NCBI GenBank assembly: GCA_022432975.1
Contig: CM039509.1
Coordinates: 17,607,261-17,671,260, forward strand
Direction of reading: 5' to 3'
DNA from: Begonia masoniana
Lineage: Eukaryota > Streptophyta > Magnoliopsida > Cucurbitales > Begoniaceae
Length of the DNA stretch: 64,000 bases
Shown: positions 47,335-57,990 of the stretch, piece by piece
Position numbering within the stretch: the first letter of the stretch is position 1
How the letters are laid out: each line of letters opens with the position of its first letter
Notes under the pieces: model-generated
Database searches by the model: none
What the model was told of the DNA's origin: nothing
What the model saw: the letters and a program-made list of their open reading frames with translations, nothing else
Translations under genes and position numbers: made by a program

Positions 47335-48161
47335 GTAATGGGTTTAAGGGTTAAGGAAAATGGATGTTAATGTTGCTAATAATGTTTATGTGGATAGGTT
47401 ACCCAGTTGCAAGGCTAAGCGAATAAAATGACTAAGTTGCTAAGGACGCCAGGTAAGTAGTGTTGCATGCGTGTTGCCTTCGGGCCTACATCACAAAATG
47501 ATAGGGTATGTTGCATATTTTTATGTATGTTTAGTTTATGCATCATGTTTTAGAAAAGATACGAAAATATTTTATGCATATGTTTTCATGAGTAGAAACG
47601 TAGGAAAAGTATAACTGATAGAAAAAGTGTAGCGTTTGAAGGAAGTTGTTCACCCTTCATATGTATTTGTGGAACATATAGGGGTGGAGAAACCAATCTG
47701 CTCTCCATTCGGTAGCGGATTACATGTACGATAGAAAACAATGGAAACGAGCATTTGAAAGAAGTTGTTCACCCTTCAAATGTAGTAGTGGAACATATAG
47801 GGATGGAGAAACCAATCCGCTCTCCATTTGGTATAGGATTACATGTACGTATGATAGAAACGGTAGAAAACTGCAACGAAACGTTTATGTACGATAGAAC
47901 TAGTAGAAACTACATATGTTAAGTGAAACGTTTTCAATTCATATTGTCGCTACTTGCTAAGCATTAGGCTTATAGATGAGTTTTGTGATGTAGGTGAAGA
48001 AGAGCAGCGCGGTGAGATTACATGGACTTGCTAGGAATTTTGGATGCGGTTGGAGGAGTACAACCATGGCGGCAACCCGATAATATTGTTAGGGCGATTT
48101 CAACCGTGGTCAGTGTGTGTATGTTTAAGTTTTTGGGTTATGTATGTGTATAGAGTAGTGT
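47335..48161 (+). mobile_element. Older Ty3/gypsy LTR, left part (interrupted by the Tekay element)
   Basis: This LTR segment carries a second donor CCAG|GTAAGT (GT at 47453), CCTACATCACAAAA (47485-47498) and TTTTGTGATGTAGG (47981-47994), a perfect 14-bp pair around the putative intron. A 130-bp block (AGTTGTTCACCCTTCA and following) is tandemly duplicated at 47641-47850. It continues after the inserted element at 61199. The left start is unclear. Confidence 0.7.
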
Positions 48162-49171
48162 TGTAACACCCGGCCTTTTTGTATGTAATTATTTTCCCGA
48201 ACCATTTCTCGGGATTAATTTAATATAAATGTAATATGTGTTTTGATGGAAAACCAAACTAATGTTTAACTAAGCATTACACTAAGTTAAAATGCATGGA
48301 AGGGTAAATCGGGGAGAAATTAAGGTTGGTGGGAGATAACCAATGGTTGAGTGGCATCTGGCAACTTGTTGAAGAAGCTAAGTTCCACCTTCTACGTGAA
48401 ACCCTCTTCACTTCTCTTCTCTGCTCTCTCTCTCCTTTCTCCTCTCTGCCTTCTCTCTTCCTGTCGACAAACAACCATCGAAGTTACTTTGATCTTCCCA
48501 GATTCCTTTCTGCTCCTCCGCTAAGGTAAACATCTTCTAATGCTAACACATTTGGACAAGCAAAAACTATGGGTTATGCTGAAGTTTTAGGTTAAGTAAG
48601 TTGGGAGAAAACTCTTGGTTTTTGTATGGAAACACATTCGTTGTTTTTTACAAGTCTGAATGGAGTTTACTGCATAATCTTCCAAGTTATTTGTTAGCAT
48701 TTGCAACTTGTTTAATTTCTCTACATTGCAGCAACAGATCCGAGCGTTCCAGAGACATTCGAGCATTCTACATTGCAGCAAACAGGTAAGTTCATATCCG
48801 TAGGTTGGCCCTTAAGGCCCTACATCTCGGAGGTACTAGGTTTTCTGTTCTGTCGGGTTGTTTCTGTAACGACCCTAATACTGTACCCGTATTTTCCGTG
48901 CCATATTTTTTTTAACCTAATATCTTTAATTAAACACTGGGCGGAACCTAAACCGAAATCAAAACCAAAATAGAAATCGGAATTAAAATCTAAGTTTAAA
49001 ACCATTTAAAACAACTTAAAACAAATTAAATAAAACCATTATTTAAAACTAATTTCGATTAAAATAAAAGGGGAGGGCAGAATTGACATTCTGCCCGAGG
49101 AAAGGAGGCCGCGCCCAGTCGCTGCAGCATGCAGCGACTGATTGCTGCATGCGCTGCATATGCTAGCAAGC

Positions 49172-49261
49172 AGCGATCGATCTCTGCATTGCTGCAGAGA
49201 TCGATCGCTACAGCTAGCAAGCCAGCGATCGATCTCTGCATTGCTGCAGAGATCGATCGCT
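49172..49261. repeat. Two copies of a 38-bp perfect palindrome
   Basis: AGCGATCGATCTCTGCA, loop TTGC, then the exact reverse complement, at 49172-49209 and 49224-49261. The arms are 17 bp. Confidence 0.95.
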
Positions 49262-50039
49262 ACACTCTATGCAGCGACCACCACGCGATCCCTTCTGTTT
49301 TCTCTTCTGTTTTCTCTTCTTCTCTGTTTCCTTTATTTTCACAAGTGCTCTCTGGATTCCAGAGAGCAAACCAACACAATTCAACCTAACACAATTCAAC
49401 CTACTCCTAACAAAGTATCAGTTTATAACGTATTTTAAACTCAATCAACCCACAGCGGACTTTGCGAAATCCAACTGCATGGATAGCTCTAAAAATTGAG
49501 CTTATCCGTATCCAACCTACAACATTTCCAAAACATTTCTATAACGTTTAAATACTGTTTTATAAACAATTTACCCAAAACATTCAAATGTAAACCTATC
49601 AACTACCAGAACCAAACATCCTATAACGTCTACACAATTATCCAGCCAAAACATTCCAAAATCTATACATACTATCCCCACGGGTCAGGTGAGCCTCGAC
49701 TGCGCCAGCACACCTCCGCAGCCATCCTCCGCCAACTGAATCATGCCTCAGGTGGAGGGACATCGTCCTCACCTGGTACCTCGAAGTCTATGTCACCTAC
49801 ACCATACAACACACTATGAGATAAAATCCCAGTAAGCTCTACGTAAATGCAATGAATGCTGTGCGTATGAGTTCGATAAATCATGCTTTATTTTATTTTA
49901 CTATGCAATGCTCAATAGGTGTCACCGAGATCCTATCCCTCTAACCGGAGAGAGCTCATCCAGCGGGCGGACTACTCTTTCCAGCTAGAGGCGGGGGGTG
50001 CACGCTTACAACACGTACAGCCGTGCCTGAGCCCCACCT

Positions 50040-50252
50040 CGCGTGACCAATACGCCTTTCGGCCAATAAGCCTTTCGGCCAATGCTATGCTCAATACGCC
50101 TTTCGGCCAATAAGCCTTTTGGCCAATGCTATGCTCAATACGCCTTTCGGCCAATAAGCCTTTCGGCCAATGCTATGCTCAATACGCCTTTCGGCTAATA
50201 AGCCTTTCAGCCAATGCTATGCTCAATACGCCTTTCGGCCAATGCAATGCTT
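50040..50252. repeat. 44-bp tandem repeat in the solo LTR
   Basis: CAATACGCCTTTCGGCCAAT, AAGCCTTTCGGCCAATGC and TATGCT repeat about four times, with GGCCAAT words. Confidence 0.9.
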
Positions 50253-52799
50253 TACGTTATCTTTAAAACTCTGTGCGGAAATTCGTTTTCATGTTTTTCT
50301 TTAAAACAAGTGATGCGTGAACAATTCAATATCTTACAGTAAACAAGCAATAATATGTACCATCAAGACTGTAAAGCGTAAACTATAAACTCCTAAAACC
50401 TAGCTACCCAAACCAAGTAAACATTAAATAAACGCATCTCCAAAACTCCTCGAGACGACATTTGATGTACGGTGTAGGCCAATCGGCCAGAGAAGAATCA
50501 CGAGAAATTACCTCGTGTCCAAAGCAGCTCAAGCTCCGTCCACGAGCGTTGTTGTCTGAAGCAAAACACAATTTCGACGTTAAAACTAATTTAAGCTATT
50601 GATCGTCCAAATTTACAAAATCTTAACTAAGGAGACTTTCTAAAGTTCTAATCCCATTCACTGGGCTATTTATTCGAGCAACTCACGTTCGGCACCTCGA
50701 ATTCTAATTTACGAGTTATTCCTAAAATCTCGAAAATCCCTAATTTTAACATTTTCACGAATTGATTTAACTTCGTCCAATAACGTCGAATACGTGCAAT
50801 ATATACTTAATCACGGCTAACCTATTAATTACGAACCCTAATTCGCGTTTTTAATGAAAAACTATCGAAACCCTAATTGCCTAAAACGCCGTAAATATCA
50901 AAATAAAAGCTCTAAGATTGTAGGCTCATACCTAGAACGTCGATTAGAGGAGAAAACGTGAAGAACCGGAGGAAAAACGGAGGAGAACGGAGGTCGGATC
51001 GTTGGGGAATCGTCGGCGGCCGAGGGAGAGAAAACTCTCTGGTTTCGTGGATTCTAGAGAAGAAGAAGAAAGAATGAGGAGAAAATAGGTTTAAGTTATT
51101 TTTATAAAATTTTTTTTGGCAAATTACTAAAATGCCCTTCCATAGATTTTATATTTGTTTCGTTATTCGGTTCGTTAATCGTCTAGCCAATCAGTTTCAT
51201 CAAATCTCCTTACTTCACCCATAAGTCCAGCTTAATATTCGGGACTTAATAAAACTGTCCGTTCGCAATTCGGACCTCGTTTACTATTTTTACTAAAACG
51301 TCCTCTACATTACGATAAAGGTAATTACTCGGAATATATCGTTTAATCTTCGAAAATTCTCATAATTTTCTTAAAATTCCTATTAATTGTTAGGATCGTA
51401 ATGACGCTTTCTTTTTGTGAAACGGACCTGATTTGACATAATTACCAAAAATGCCATTATATAACAAAATATGAATATAATATATTATATCTGAAATCCG
51501 TACAAGCTGGGTATTATAGTTTCGGGTAGAAAGGTTATAGTTATGTTCTGAGTTGTCTATGTTCTGTTTCACCGTATGTTTTGTTATTTCTGTTATCTGC
51601 TCTCTGCCTGTTTAAGTTCAAGCACTGTTCATGCATACACGTTTTCTCTGAAAAACATGCAAATGTTTTCTGTACACTGTTTGAAACTAAACAAGATAAA
51701 ATCTGACTGACTGTAATGATCCAGTTAAGTGCGAGACGGGGACTGGCACACTGTTCTGTTCTGATTCTGTACTGTTTACTGTTATGTGCCTGATAGTGCA
51801 CCGTGCCTGATAGTGCACTCACCGTATCGCCAGTTCCCCTATAAGCTCCACTTATACCATATTGCCACTAAAACGTAATATTCTGTACTGTCACTGTATT
51901 TTGAAAACCGTATGCATAGCATTTTGCATCACTGCATATCTATTATGTTCTTACTGAGTTTTAGACTCATAGGTGAACTCTCTGATGTAGGTACTGAACT
52001 CGATAATGAGGACTTTGTGCCTCAAGATAATGATCTGATGTAGCTGGTGGCTCGAGCTCTCGGGGTGGTTGCTGCAGCCAGACCTGTTTTTGATCTGAGG
52101 TTTAAGTTTTTTTTTTCTGAAATGTTAATATCTATGAAGTCTTCTAGAAGTCCATGTTTTGGATTGTAAAATTCTTCTTTTGAAGAAATTCTGTAAGTAT
52201 ATGTCGTGCTCTGTACTGATCTTCAGGTTTTAAAACAATGTATAGGTTTGATTTCTAAGTTTTTGAAGCCATTGTATTTGACAGTTAAGATTATATTAAA
52301 AAATATTCTGGAGTTGTTTGGGATATTCTCTGATTAGTCTGTGCATGGATGAATTTCTAGTTTTTGGGAATTTTCCATGTATTTTGTTTTCTTGAATCTG
52401 TCAATTTGAAAGTATGACTTGCCTATCCTCAGATTTCGAAATACTGTATAGTTTCTGTGTTAAAGCTTTAAAACTGCTGTATTTGACAGTTGGACTCATG
52501 CCCTAAATACTCTGAAATGTTTTAGAATATTCTCCTGTTTCAAGATTTGCATGGATGATCTCAAATTTTAGAGTTATCCATGTAGTCTGTTTTTCTCAAA
52601 TCTGTCTGTTGAAATCTGTCATCTGCAAGTGTGTTTCAGAAATCTTAGTTTTGAATTGGGTTTTGAAGGTTTGAAACCTTTATGCCTTCTGTTCTGTTGC
52701 TCCCTGCCTGTATGTCTTTCTGTTAAAAGTTGTCAAGTTTTATCTCAAAAGCTGCATCTTCCGATCCCCTTAGGAATTTCCCTCTGCCGGTCACGCTGT

Positions 52800-52990
52800 T
52801 ACCTGTATCTTCCGGTTGACGTCATCCCTCTTCCGATGACGTCATCACACATTCTGATTTCCCTCTGCTGTCTATATCTGCCGATGACGTCATCACATCT
52901 TCCGATGACGTCATCACACATTCCGATTTCCATCTGTTGCCTATATCTGCCGATGATGTCATCACATCTTCCGATGATGTCATCTGTTTT
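52800..52990. repeat. TGACGTCA-rich tandem block in the Tekay 5' LTR
   Basis: CTTCCGATGACGTCATCACA recurs. At least four copies of the palindrome TGACGTCA occur (52818, 52837, 52883, 52903 approximately), then TGATGTCA variants. The same block is in the 3' LTR at 59990-60135. TGACG is the core bound by plant TGA-type bZIP factors; a role here is inference. Confidence 0.8.
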
Positions 52991-53364
52991 GTCTTATTCG
53001 ACATCTACCGCCCAGTTTAGTTCACATTCACCGCTACCCGCTGCCCGATTGTTATATTGCCTTTGTTTATTTACATCTGCCGCTGCCCTTAAAAAAATTT
53101 AATCTTCCGCCCAACAGTATTTTGTTTGTTTTAGTTAAGTCTTCCGCCAGCTTTATGCTTATTTTGCTTTCCACTCCAGAGAACTCTCTCTCCCTGAAAA
53201 TGTTTTCTGTTATTCACTGTAGTTTTCCCTCTCCCTCTGTAAATGTTTTAAAAGTGTAATGTAAAAATATATATATATATAGTCACCGTTTTCCGTCCAC
53301 TGTCCAGGAGTGATGGCTCCGATCCCGGACTCCGATCAGGTTCGGTTTCGGGCCGTCAAAGTTA

Positions 53365-53376
53365 TGGTATCAGAGC
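53365..53376 (+). promoter_or_regulatory. Primer-binding site (initiator tRNA-Met)
   Basis: TGGTATCAGAGC, 4 nt after the 5' LTR. It complements the 3' end of initiator tRNA-Met, the usual primer for plant Ty3/gypsy elements. Confidence 0.93.
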
Positions 53377-53520
53377 GACAAGGTTTTAAAACCGATTCTG
53401 TGAAATGTCTGGTTGCACAACCCACGACGTGAGATCGCTCCACCAACTGTAAGTGTTTAAATTCCTATCAAAGTTCAGTTTATTAAATTAGGTTATTCTG
53501 TTTATAGGATTATTTTAGAT

Positions 53521-54498
53521 ATGGTGAGAGGACATCAGGAAGAGTCAAGCGAAAGCTCTCGCGCCATTGACCGACTAACCGAGCTGGTAGGAGTACAGTC
53601 CCGTATGGTGGAACGCATGATGGCTAGGGAGGATAACGGGAATAACAATCACGGAAATGCTTCACGTGACAACAGTGGAGACAGATTCAGGCGACTCCAG
53701 CCACCTTCATTTGATGGAATGTCTACTGACCCGACCCGTGCTGAAACCTGGATTCGGACAATGGAGAAGATGTTCGGTTATGCTGAAGTAGAAGACAACA
53801 AGAAAGTTATTTGTGCCACGTTCTATCTCACCGAAAGTGCTGGATTTTGGTGGGACACAGTGCTATCGACTACTGTGGCATTGAGCTGGGAGGGATTCAA
53901 GAATATCTTCTACGAGAAGTACTTTGACCGGGGTGTAAGGAAGGAGAAATTGCTTGAATTCTCTCGGCTGCGACAATATGGGACTGTGGCCGAATATGTT
54001 CAGAAATTTGAGTCATTATCCCAATATGCAACACACCTGGTGGCCACCGATGAGAACAAAGTGCACCAGTTCATTCAAGGGTTGAAGATTGACCTCTTAC
54101 GAGGAATCACAACCGGAGGGTTCGATGAGGCACCGTATGTGAAGGTGGTGGCCAAGGCTTACCAGTTAGAGGCCTTAGAAATGAAGTCCCAGAGACAGAG
54201 AGATCCACCAAGAGGGATTATTAGAAATGTTCCTCAACAACAACAACAGCAACAACCAAGGGGTCAAAACCTGCAACCTCAACAGCAACAAAACAGGGGC
54301 ATTAAGAGGCCCAATGAGACCATCACTTACCCAGACAAAGGAAAGAGACCGATGGGAGCTCCTCAGCTCACTATATGTCCACGGTGCCAGAGAAGCTACC
54401 TAGGTGAATGCAGGCTTATTACTGGCGCTTGTTTCCGATGTGGCAAAGGAGGCCATCATGTCCGTGATTGCCCGATACCTGACACGAGACAAAATTAG
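53521..54498 (+). CDS. Tekay element gag (nucleocapsid) protein
   Basis: The 325-residue frame holds a retrotransposon gag core (about residues 60-220, with TRAETWIRTMEKMFGYAEV and GFWWDTVLS), a Gln-rich linker (235-260) and one CCHC zinc knuckle (Cys304, Cys307, His312, Cys317). Gag forms the cytoplasmic particle and binds element RNA. The start ATG at 53521 is 145 bp after the primer-binding site. The frame ends in TAG and continues in the same frame into protease; a single C-to-T change at an ancestral Gln codon is the simplest reading, so gag and pol were probably one polyprotein. Otherwise undamaged. Confidence 0.93.
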   Translation: MVRGHQEESSESSRAIDRLTELVGVQSRMVERMMAREDNGNNNHGNASRDNSGDRFRRLQPPSFDGMSTDPTRAETWIRTMEKMFGYAEVEDNKKVICATFYLTESAGFWWDTVLSTTVALSWEGFKNIFYEKYFDRGVRKEKLLEFSRLRQYGTVAEYVQKFESLSQYATHLVATDENKVHQFIQGLKIDLLRGITTGGFDEAPYVKVVAKAYQLEALEMKSQRQRDPPRGIIRNVPQQQQQQQPRGQNLQPQQQQNRGIKRPNETITYPDKGKRPMGAPQLTICPRCQRSYLGECRLITGACFRCGKGGHHVRDCPIPDTRQN

Positions 54499-54501
54499 GC
54501 C

Positions 54502-56451
54502 ATGCCAAGAGTCTTTGCAATGATGGAGGATGTTGATGATGCTGATCTGCACACAGCAATTACAGGTACAATGTTGGTGTGTGACATACCTGCATATACT
54601 TTGTTAGACACGGGGGCCACTCATTCATTTGTGGCCATGGACTTTGCGGGTAGAAAGAACTTGTGCCTTGCACCGTCCGATCAGCCCTACAGTGTCATGC
54701 TACCGTCCGGAGAGTTTATGCACTCCGAGCAGACAGTGCGGGGTGATATAGTGTCAGTTGGAGACCAGAAGTTGTATGCCAATCTTATCGTCATCGATAT
54801 GAAAGGATACGAAGTAATTCTAGGGATGGACTGGCTATTTAGACATCATGCCACCATCGACTGTAGGTCCGGGCTCGTGACTTTTAAGCACCCGAACGAA
54901 GTAGAGTTCTCCTATCAGGCAATACCAAAGAAACATAGTATGCCTGTTATATCCACCTTGAAAGCTCAACAGTTGATGAGGTCAGGATGTGTCAGATTTC
55001 TTGCCTACGTAATAGATGTTCAAAGACAAGGTGAGGTGGAACTTCAAAATATTCCGGTAGTTCGAGACTTCTCAGAGGTCTTCCTGGATGACTTACCGGG
55101 ATTGCCACCTGATCGTGAGATCGAGTTCGAGATCGATGTGTATCCTGGTGCTGAACCAGTATCGAAGAATCCGTACCGTATGACACCGATTGAGCTGAGG
55201 GAGTTGAAGGCTCAGCTAAAGGAATTGGTGGATAAGGGTTTTGTGCGCCCTAGTTTTTCTCCGTGGGGTGCTCCCGTCTTGTTTGTTAAGAAGAAGGATG
55301 GGTCCCTACGAATGTGTATTGACTACCGTGAGCTAAACAAGTTGACTATCAAGAATAAGTACCCGTTGCCGAGAATCGATAACTTGTTTGACCGATTACA
55401 AGGGGCTCGGGTATTTTTTAAGATTGACTCGCGCTCCGGTTATTACCAATTGAAGGTCAGAGCAAATGATATTCCAAAGACCGCCTTCAAGACCAGGTAC
55501 GGGCATTACGAGTTCTTGGTGATGTCGTTCGGGTTAACTAATGCTCCGGCGGCATTTATGGACTTGATGAACAGGATATTCCAGGACTTCTTGGATAAAT
55601 TTGTAATCGTCTTCATCGACGACATCCTGGTTTACTCCAGAAGTGAGGCCGAGCATGAGAAGCACTTGGCTATTGTACTATCAATCCTAAAGCAGCATCA
55701 ATTATATGCCAAGCTATCAAAGTGTGAATTCTGGTTGAATAGGATTAATTTCCTAGGCCACGTGGTGTCGGCAGAAGGAGTGTCCGTGGATCCAGCCAAG
55801 ATTCTGGCAGTGAAAGAATGGCCAAGGCCGAGGAATGCCAGTGAGGTACGGAGCTTTATCGGGTTAGCTGGTTATTACAGAAAGTTTATCAGAGGATTTT
55901 CGGTGATAGCGAAACCTATGACCAGCTTAACGAGGAAGGAAACCAAGTTTAAGTGGTCTGAAGCATGTGAGGTGAGCTTTCAGACACTCAAGCAAAAATT
56001 AACCACGGCTCCTCTACTAGTGTTGCCAACTGAAGACGGCAAATTAAGCATATGCTGTGATGCTTCCAAGATTGGATTGGGGTGTGTGCTAATGCAGGAA
56101 GGGAAAGTAGTGGCATACGCATCCAGACAATTGAAGAACCATGAACAAAACTACCCTACTCACGACCTTGAGTTAGCGGCAGTTGTATTTGCGCTGAAAG
56201 TATGGAAACACCATTTGTACGGGCAATCATGTGAGGTGTTTTCTGATCACAAGAGTTTGAGGTACCTCTTTACTCAGAAAGAGTTGAATATGAGGCAGAG
56301 GCGGTGGTTAGAATTTGTGAAAGACTACGACGTTGAGATTAAATACCACCCGGGTAAAGCTAATGTGGTGGCCGATGCGCTAAGCAGGATGCCAGCTACT
56401 ATGCAACCAGTAATGTCGGCCGTATCTATGCCTTTGAGGACGGAGATATAG
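54502..56451 (+). CDS. Tekay element protease, reverse transcriptase and RNase H
   Basis: A 649-residue frame in the same phase as gag. It holds an aspartic protease (DTGA at 36-39), reverse transcriptase ([14 protein letters not shown], then FIDD at about 370-373, catalytic Asp pair) and RNase H ([13 protein letters not shown] with a catalytic Asp at about 519, and [13 protein letters not shown]). These convert element RNA to cDNA in the particle. The frame stops at an in-frame TAG just after the RNase H/connection region ([14 protein letters not shown]). Here too the downstream frame is in phase. All catalytic motifs are present. Confidence 0.93.
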   Translation: MPRVFAMMEDVDDADLHTAITGTMLVCDIPAYTLLDTGATHSFVAMDFAGRKNLCLAPSDQPYSVMLPSGEFMHSEQTVRGDIVSVGDQKLYANLIVIDMKGYEVILGMDWLFRHHATIDCRSGLVTFKHPNEVEFSYQAIPKKHSMPVISTLKAQQLMRSGCVRFLAYVIDVQRQGEVELQNIPVVRDFSEVFLDDLPGLPPDREIEFEIDVYPGAEPVSKNPYRMTPIELRELKAQLKELVDKGFVRPSFSPWGAPVLFVKKKDGSLRMCIDYRELNKLTIKNKYPLPRIDNLFDRLQGARVFFKIDSRSGYYQLKVRANDIPKTAFKTRYGHYEFLVMSFGLTNAPAAFMDLMNRIFQDFLDKFVIVFIDDILVYSRSEAEHEKHLAIVLSILKQHQLYAKLSKCEFWLNRINFLGHVVSAEGVSVDPAKILAVKEWPRPRNASEVRSFIGLAGYYRKFIRGFSVIAKPMTSLTRKETKFKWSEACEVSFQTLKQKLTTAPLLVLPTEDGKLSICCDASKIGLGCVLMQEGKVVAYASRQLKNHEQNYPTHDLELAAVVFALKVWKHHLYGQSCEVFSDHKSLRYLFTQKELNMRQRRWLEFVKDYDVEIKYHPGKANVVADALSRMPATMQPVMSAVSMPLRTEI

Positions 56452-56460
56452 AAGTTCGAT

Positions 56461-56907
56461 ATGGAGATAGTTTCTGGGCTATCGGCCATACTAGCAGACT
56501 TAACGCTACGGCCCTCCATCCTGGACCAAATTAAGGAAGCCCAGAAGATCAATTCAAAGGAGATGGCTGATATGGTGGGCAAGGTACCAATGGCTTCTTC
56601 CGATTTCAGTTATTCGGGAGATGGAATTCTGAAGTTCAAAAACAGATGGTATGTTCCGAAAGACGAAGAGCTACAGAAGCACATCTTGTCAGAAGCCCAT
56701 TCATCTTCTTTCTCTTTCTCTGTACATCCTGGAAGCACGAAGATGTATCAAGACTTGAAACTTCACTTCTGGTGGCCGAATATGAAGAATGAAGTGGCCA
56801 AGTATGTGGAGTCTTGTATGATATGTCAACAGGTCAAAGCTGAACATCAACGACCGAGTGGAACGCTTCAACCTCTCTCGACCCCGAATGGAAATGGGAG
56901 AATATAA
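56461..56907 (+). pseudogene. Tekay element integrase, N-terminal part
   Basis: A 148-residue frame in phase with the preceding one, with an HHCC-type zinc-binding region (HSSSFSFSVHPG, then SCMICQ) and the PLSTPNGNG run-out. Compared with the family pattern, one base is missing near 56885, which shifts the frame; the rest of integrase continues from 56910 in another frame. The N-terminal domain binds LTR ends during integration. Broken by the frameshift. Confidence 0.88.
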
Positions 56908-56909
56908 CG

Positions 56910-57950
56910 ATGGATTTTGTTGTTGGCCTACCAAGAACAGCTAAGGGCCATAATAGCATTTGGGTCATAGTGGATAGATTGACGAAGTCGGCCCACTTTC
57001 TACCTGTGAAGACGACGTACTCCATGGATCAGTACGCTGAACTATATATTAGTGAGATTGTCAAAGTGCATGGTATACCGGTGCCGATTGTTTCGGACCG
57101 GGATCCTAGATTCACATCGAGATTTTGGAAAAGTTTGCAAAGCTCCATGGGCACTAGATTGGACTTCAGCACTGCATTTCATCCACAGACGGATGGACAA
57201 TCTGAGAGGACGATTCAGACATTAGAAGATATGCTAAGATCGTGCGTGCTGGAATTTCATGCTCCTTGGAGTAGATATCTGCCACTCGTGGAGTTTGCTT
57301 ACAACAATAGCTATCAAGCTACGATTGGCATGGCTCCTTATGAGGCCCTTTATGGCAGAAAGTGTAGATCCCCATTGTGTTGGGATGAGGTCGGAGAAAC
57401 CAAGCTTATCGGCCCCGAAATACTACAACAAATGTCTGGGGTAATAACTGCAATCAAGCAAAGAATCCAAGCTGCACAAAGCCGGCAGAAGAGCTATGCA
57501 GACCATCGGAGAAGAGACTTAGAGTTCACTGTGGGCGATGAGGTATTCTTGAAAGTGTCATCTTTCAAAGGTGTGATGAAGTTTGGCAAGAAAGGGAAGC
57601 TAAGCCCAAGGTTTATTGGGCCTTTTTCCATTTTGAAGAGGATTGGGAACATGGCCTACAGACTACAGCTACCAGCGTCAATGGATGGTGTTCATGATGT
57701 TTTCCATGTGTCAATTCTGAGAAAGTGCGTAAGGGATCCAACCCAGATAGTGGAACATGTGGACTTTGATATCATGCCGACGCTGACCTATGAAGAAAGG
57801 CCTATACAGATATTAGATATGTCACTCAAAGTGTTGCGCAATCGAGTGGTCCAATTGGTGAAAGTTTTGTGGCGAAATCATAATGTGGAGGAAGCCACGT
57901 GGGAAAGACAAGAGGATGTTAGAGCCCAATATTCGGAGTTATTCGCTTAG
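56910..57950 (+). CDS. Tekay element integrase core and chromodomain-like C terminus
   Basis: A 346-residue frame with the DDE triad at Asp2, Asp63 and Glu99 (the last two spaced D-X35-E). GMAPYEALYGRKC and a GPF-type module (RRDLEFTVGDEVFLKVS, SPRFIGPF) follow. The C-terminal tail VVQLVKVLWRNHNVEEATWE resembles a chromodomain, the hallmark of chromoviruses. The upstream frameshift separates it from the zinc-binding domain. The decayed copy at 1-905 matches its second half. Confidence 0.92.
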   Translation: MDFVVGLPRTAKGHNSIWVIVDRLTKSAHFLPVKTTYSMDQYAELYISEIVKVHGIPVPIVSDRDPRFTSRFWKSLQSSMGTRLDFSTAFHPQTDGQSERTIQTLEDMLRSCVLEFHAPWSRYLPLVEFAYNNSYQATIGMAPYEALYGRKCRSPLCWDEVGETKLIGPEILQQMSGVITAIKQRIQAAQSRQKSYADHRRRDLEFTVGDEVFLKVSSFKGVMKFGKKGKLSPRFIGPFSILKRIGNMAYRLQLPASMDGVHDVFHVSILRKCVRDPTQIVEHVDFDIMPTLTYEERPIQILDMSLKVLRNRVVQLVKVLWRNHNVEEATWERQEDVRAQYSELFA

Positions 57951-57970
57951 GCAAATTTTGAGGACAAAAT

Positions 57971-57990
57971 TTCTGTTAAGGTGGGTGGAA
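57971..57990 (+). promoter_or_regulatory. Polypurine tract
   Basis: TTCTGTTAAGGTGGGTGGAA directly precedes the 3' LTR; similar tracts occur at 936-956 and 7316-7331. Confidence 0.88.

Larger units (their letters stand above)
48865..51518 (-). mobile_element. Solo LTR nested in the Tekay 5' LTR
   Basis: A 2654-bp LTR ends GGGTCGTTACA on the minus strand at 48865; its minus-strand start is TATAATACCC at 51518 (decayed from TGTAA). The duplication GTTTC (48860-48864, 51519-51523) is confirmed by the empty site GTTGTTTCGGG in the 3' LTR (about 58686). It carries minus-strand donors CTAG|GTATG (about 50931) and ACGAG|GTAAT (about 50510), and CCTACACC (49796-49803) with GGTGTAGG (50471-50478). Confidence 0.94.
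48162..53360 (+). mobile_element. 5' LTR of the Tekay element
   Basis: It begins TGTAACACCCGG and ends GGGCCGTCAAA; the last bases are CACA in the 3' LTR. Without the nested solo LTR and its duplication it is about 2.54 kb. It carries CTAAG|GTAAAC (about 48522), ACAG|GTAAGT (GT at 48786), CCTACATC (48819-48826) and GATGTAGG (51984-51991). It differs from the 3' LTR by a few percent over the comparable first 700 bp. Confidence 0.93.

Noticed and set aside
53521..57950. Host gene encoding a polyprotein
   Set aside because: Flanked by LTRs, a primer-binding site, a polypurine tract and an AGTGT duplication; it is a retrotransposon.
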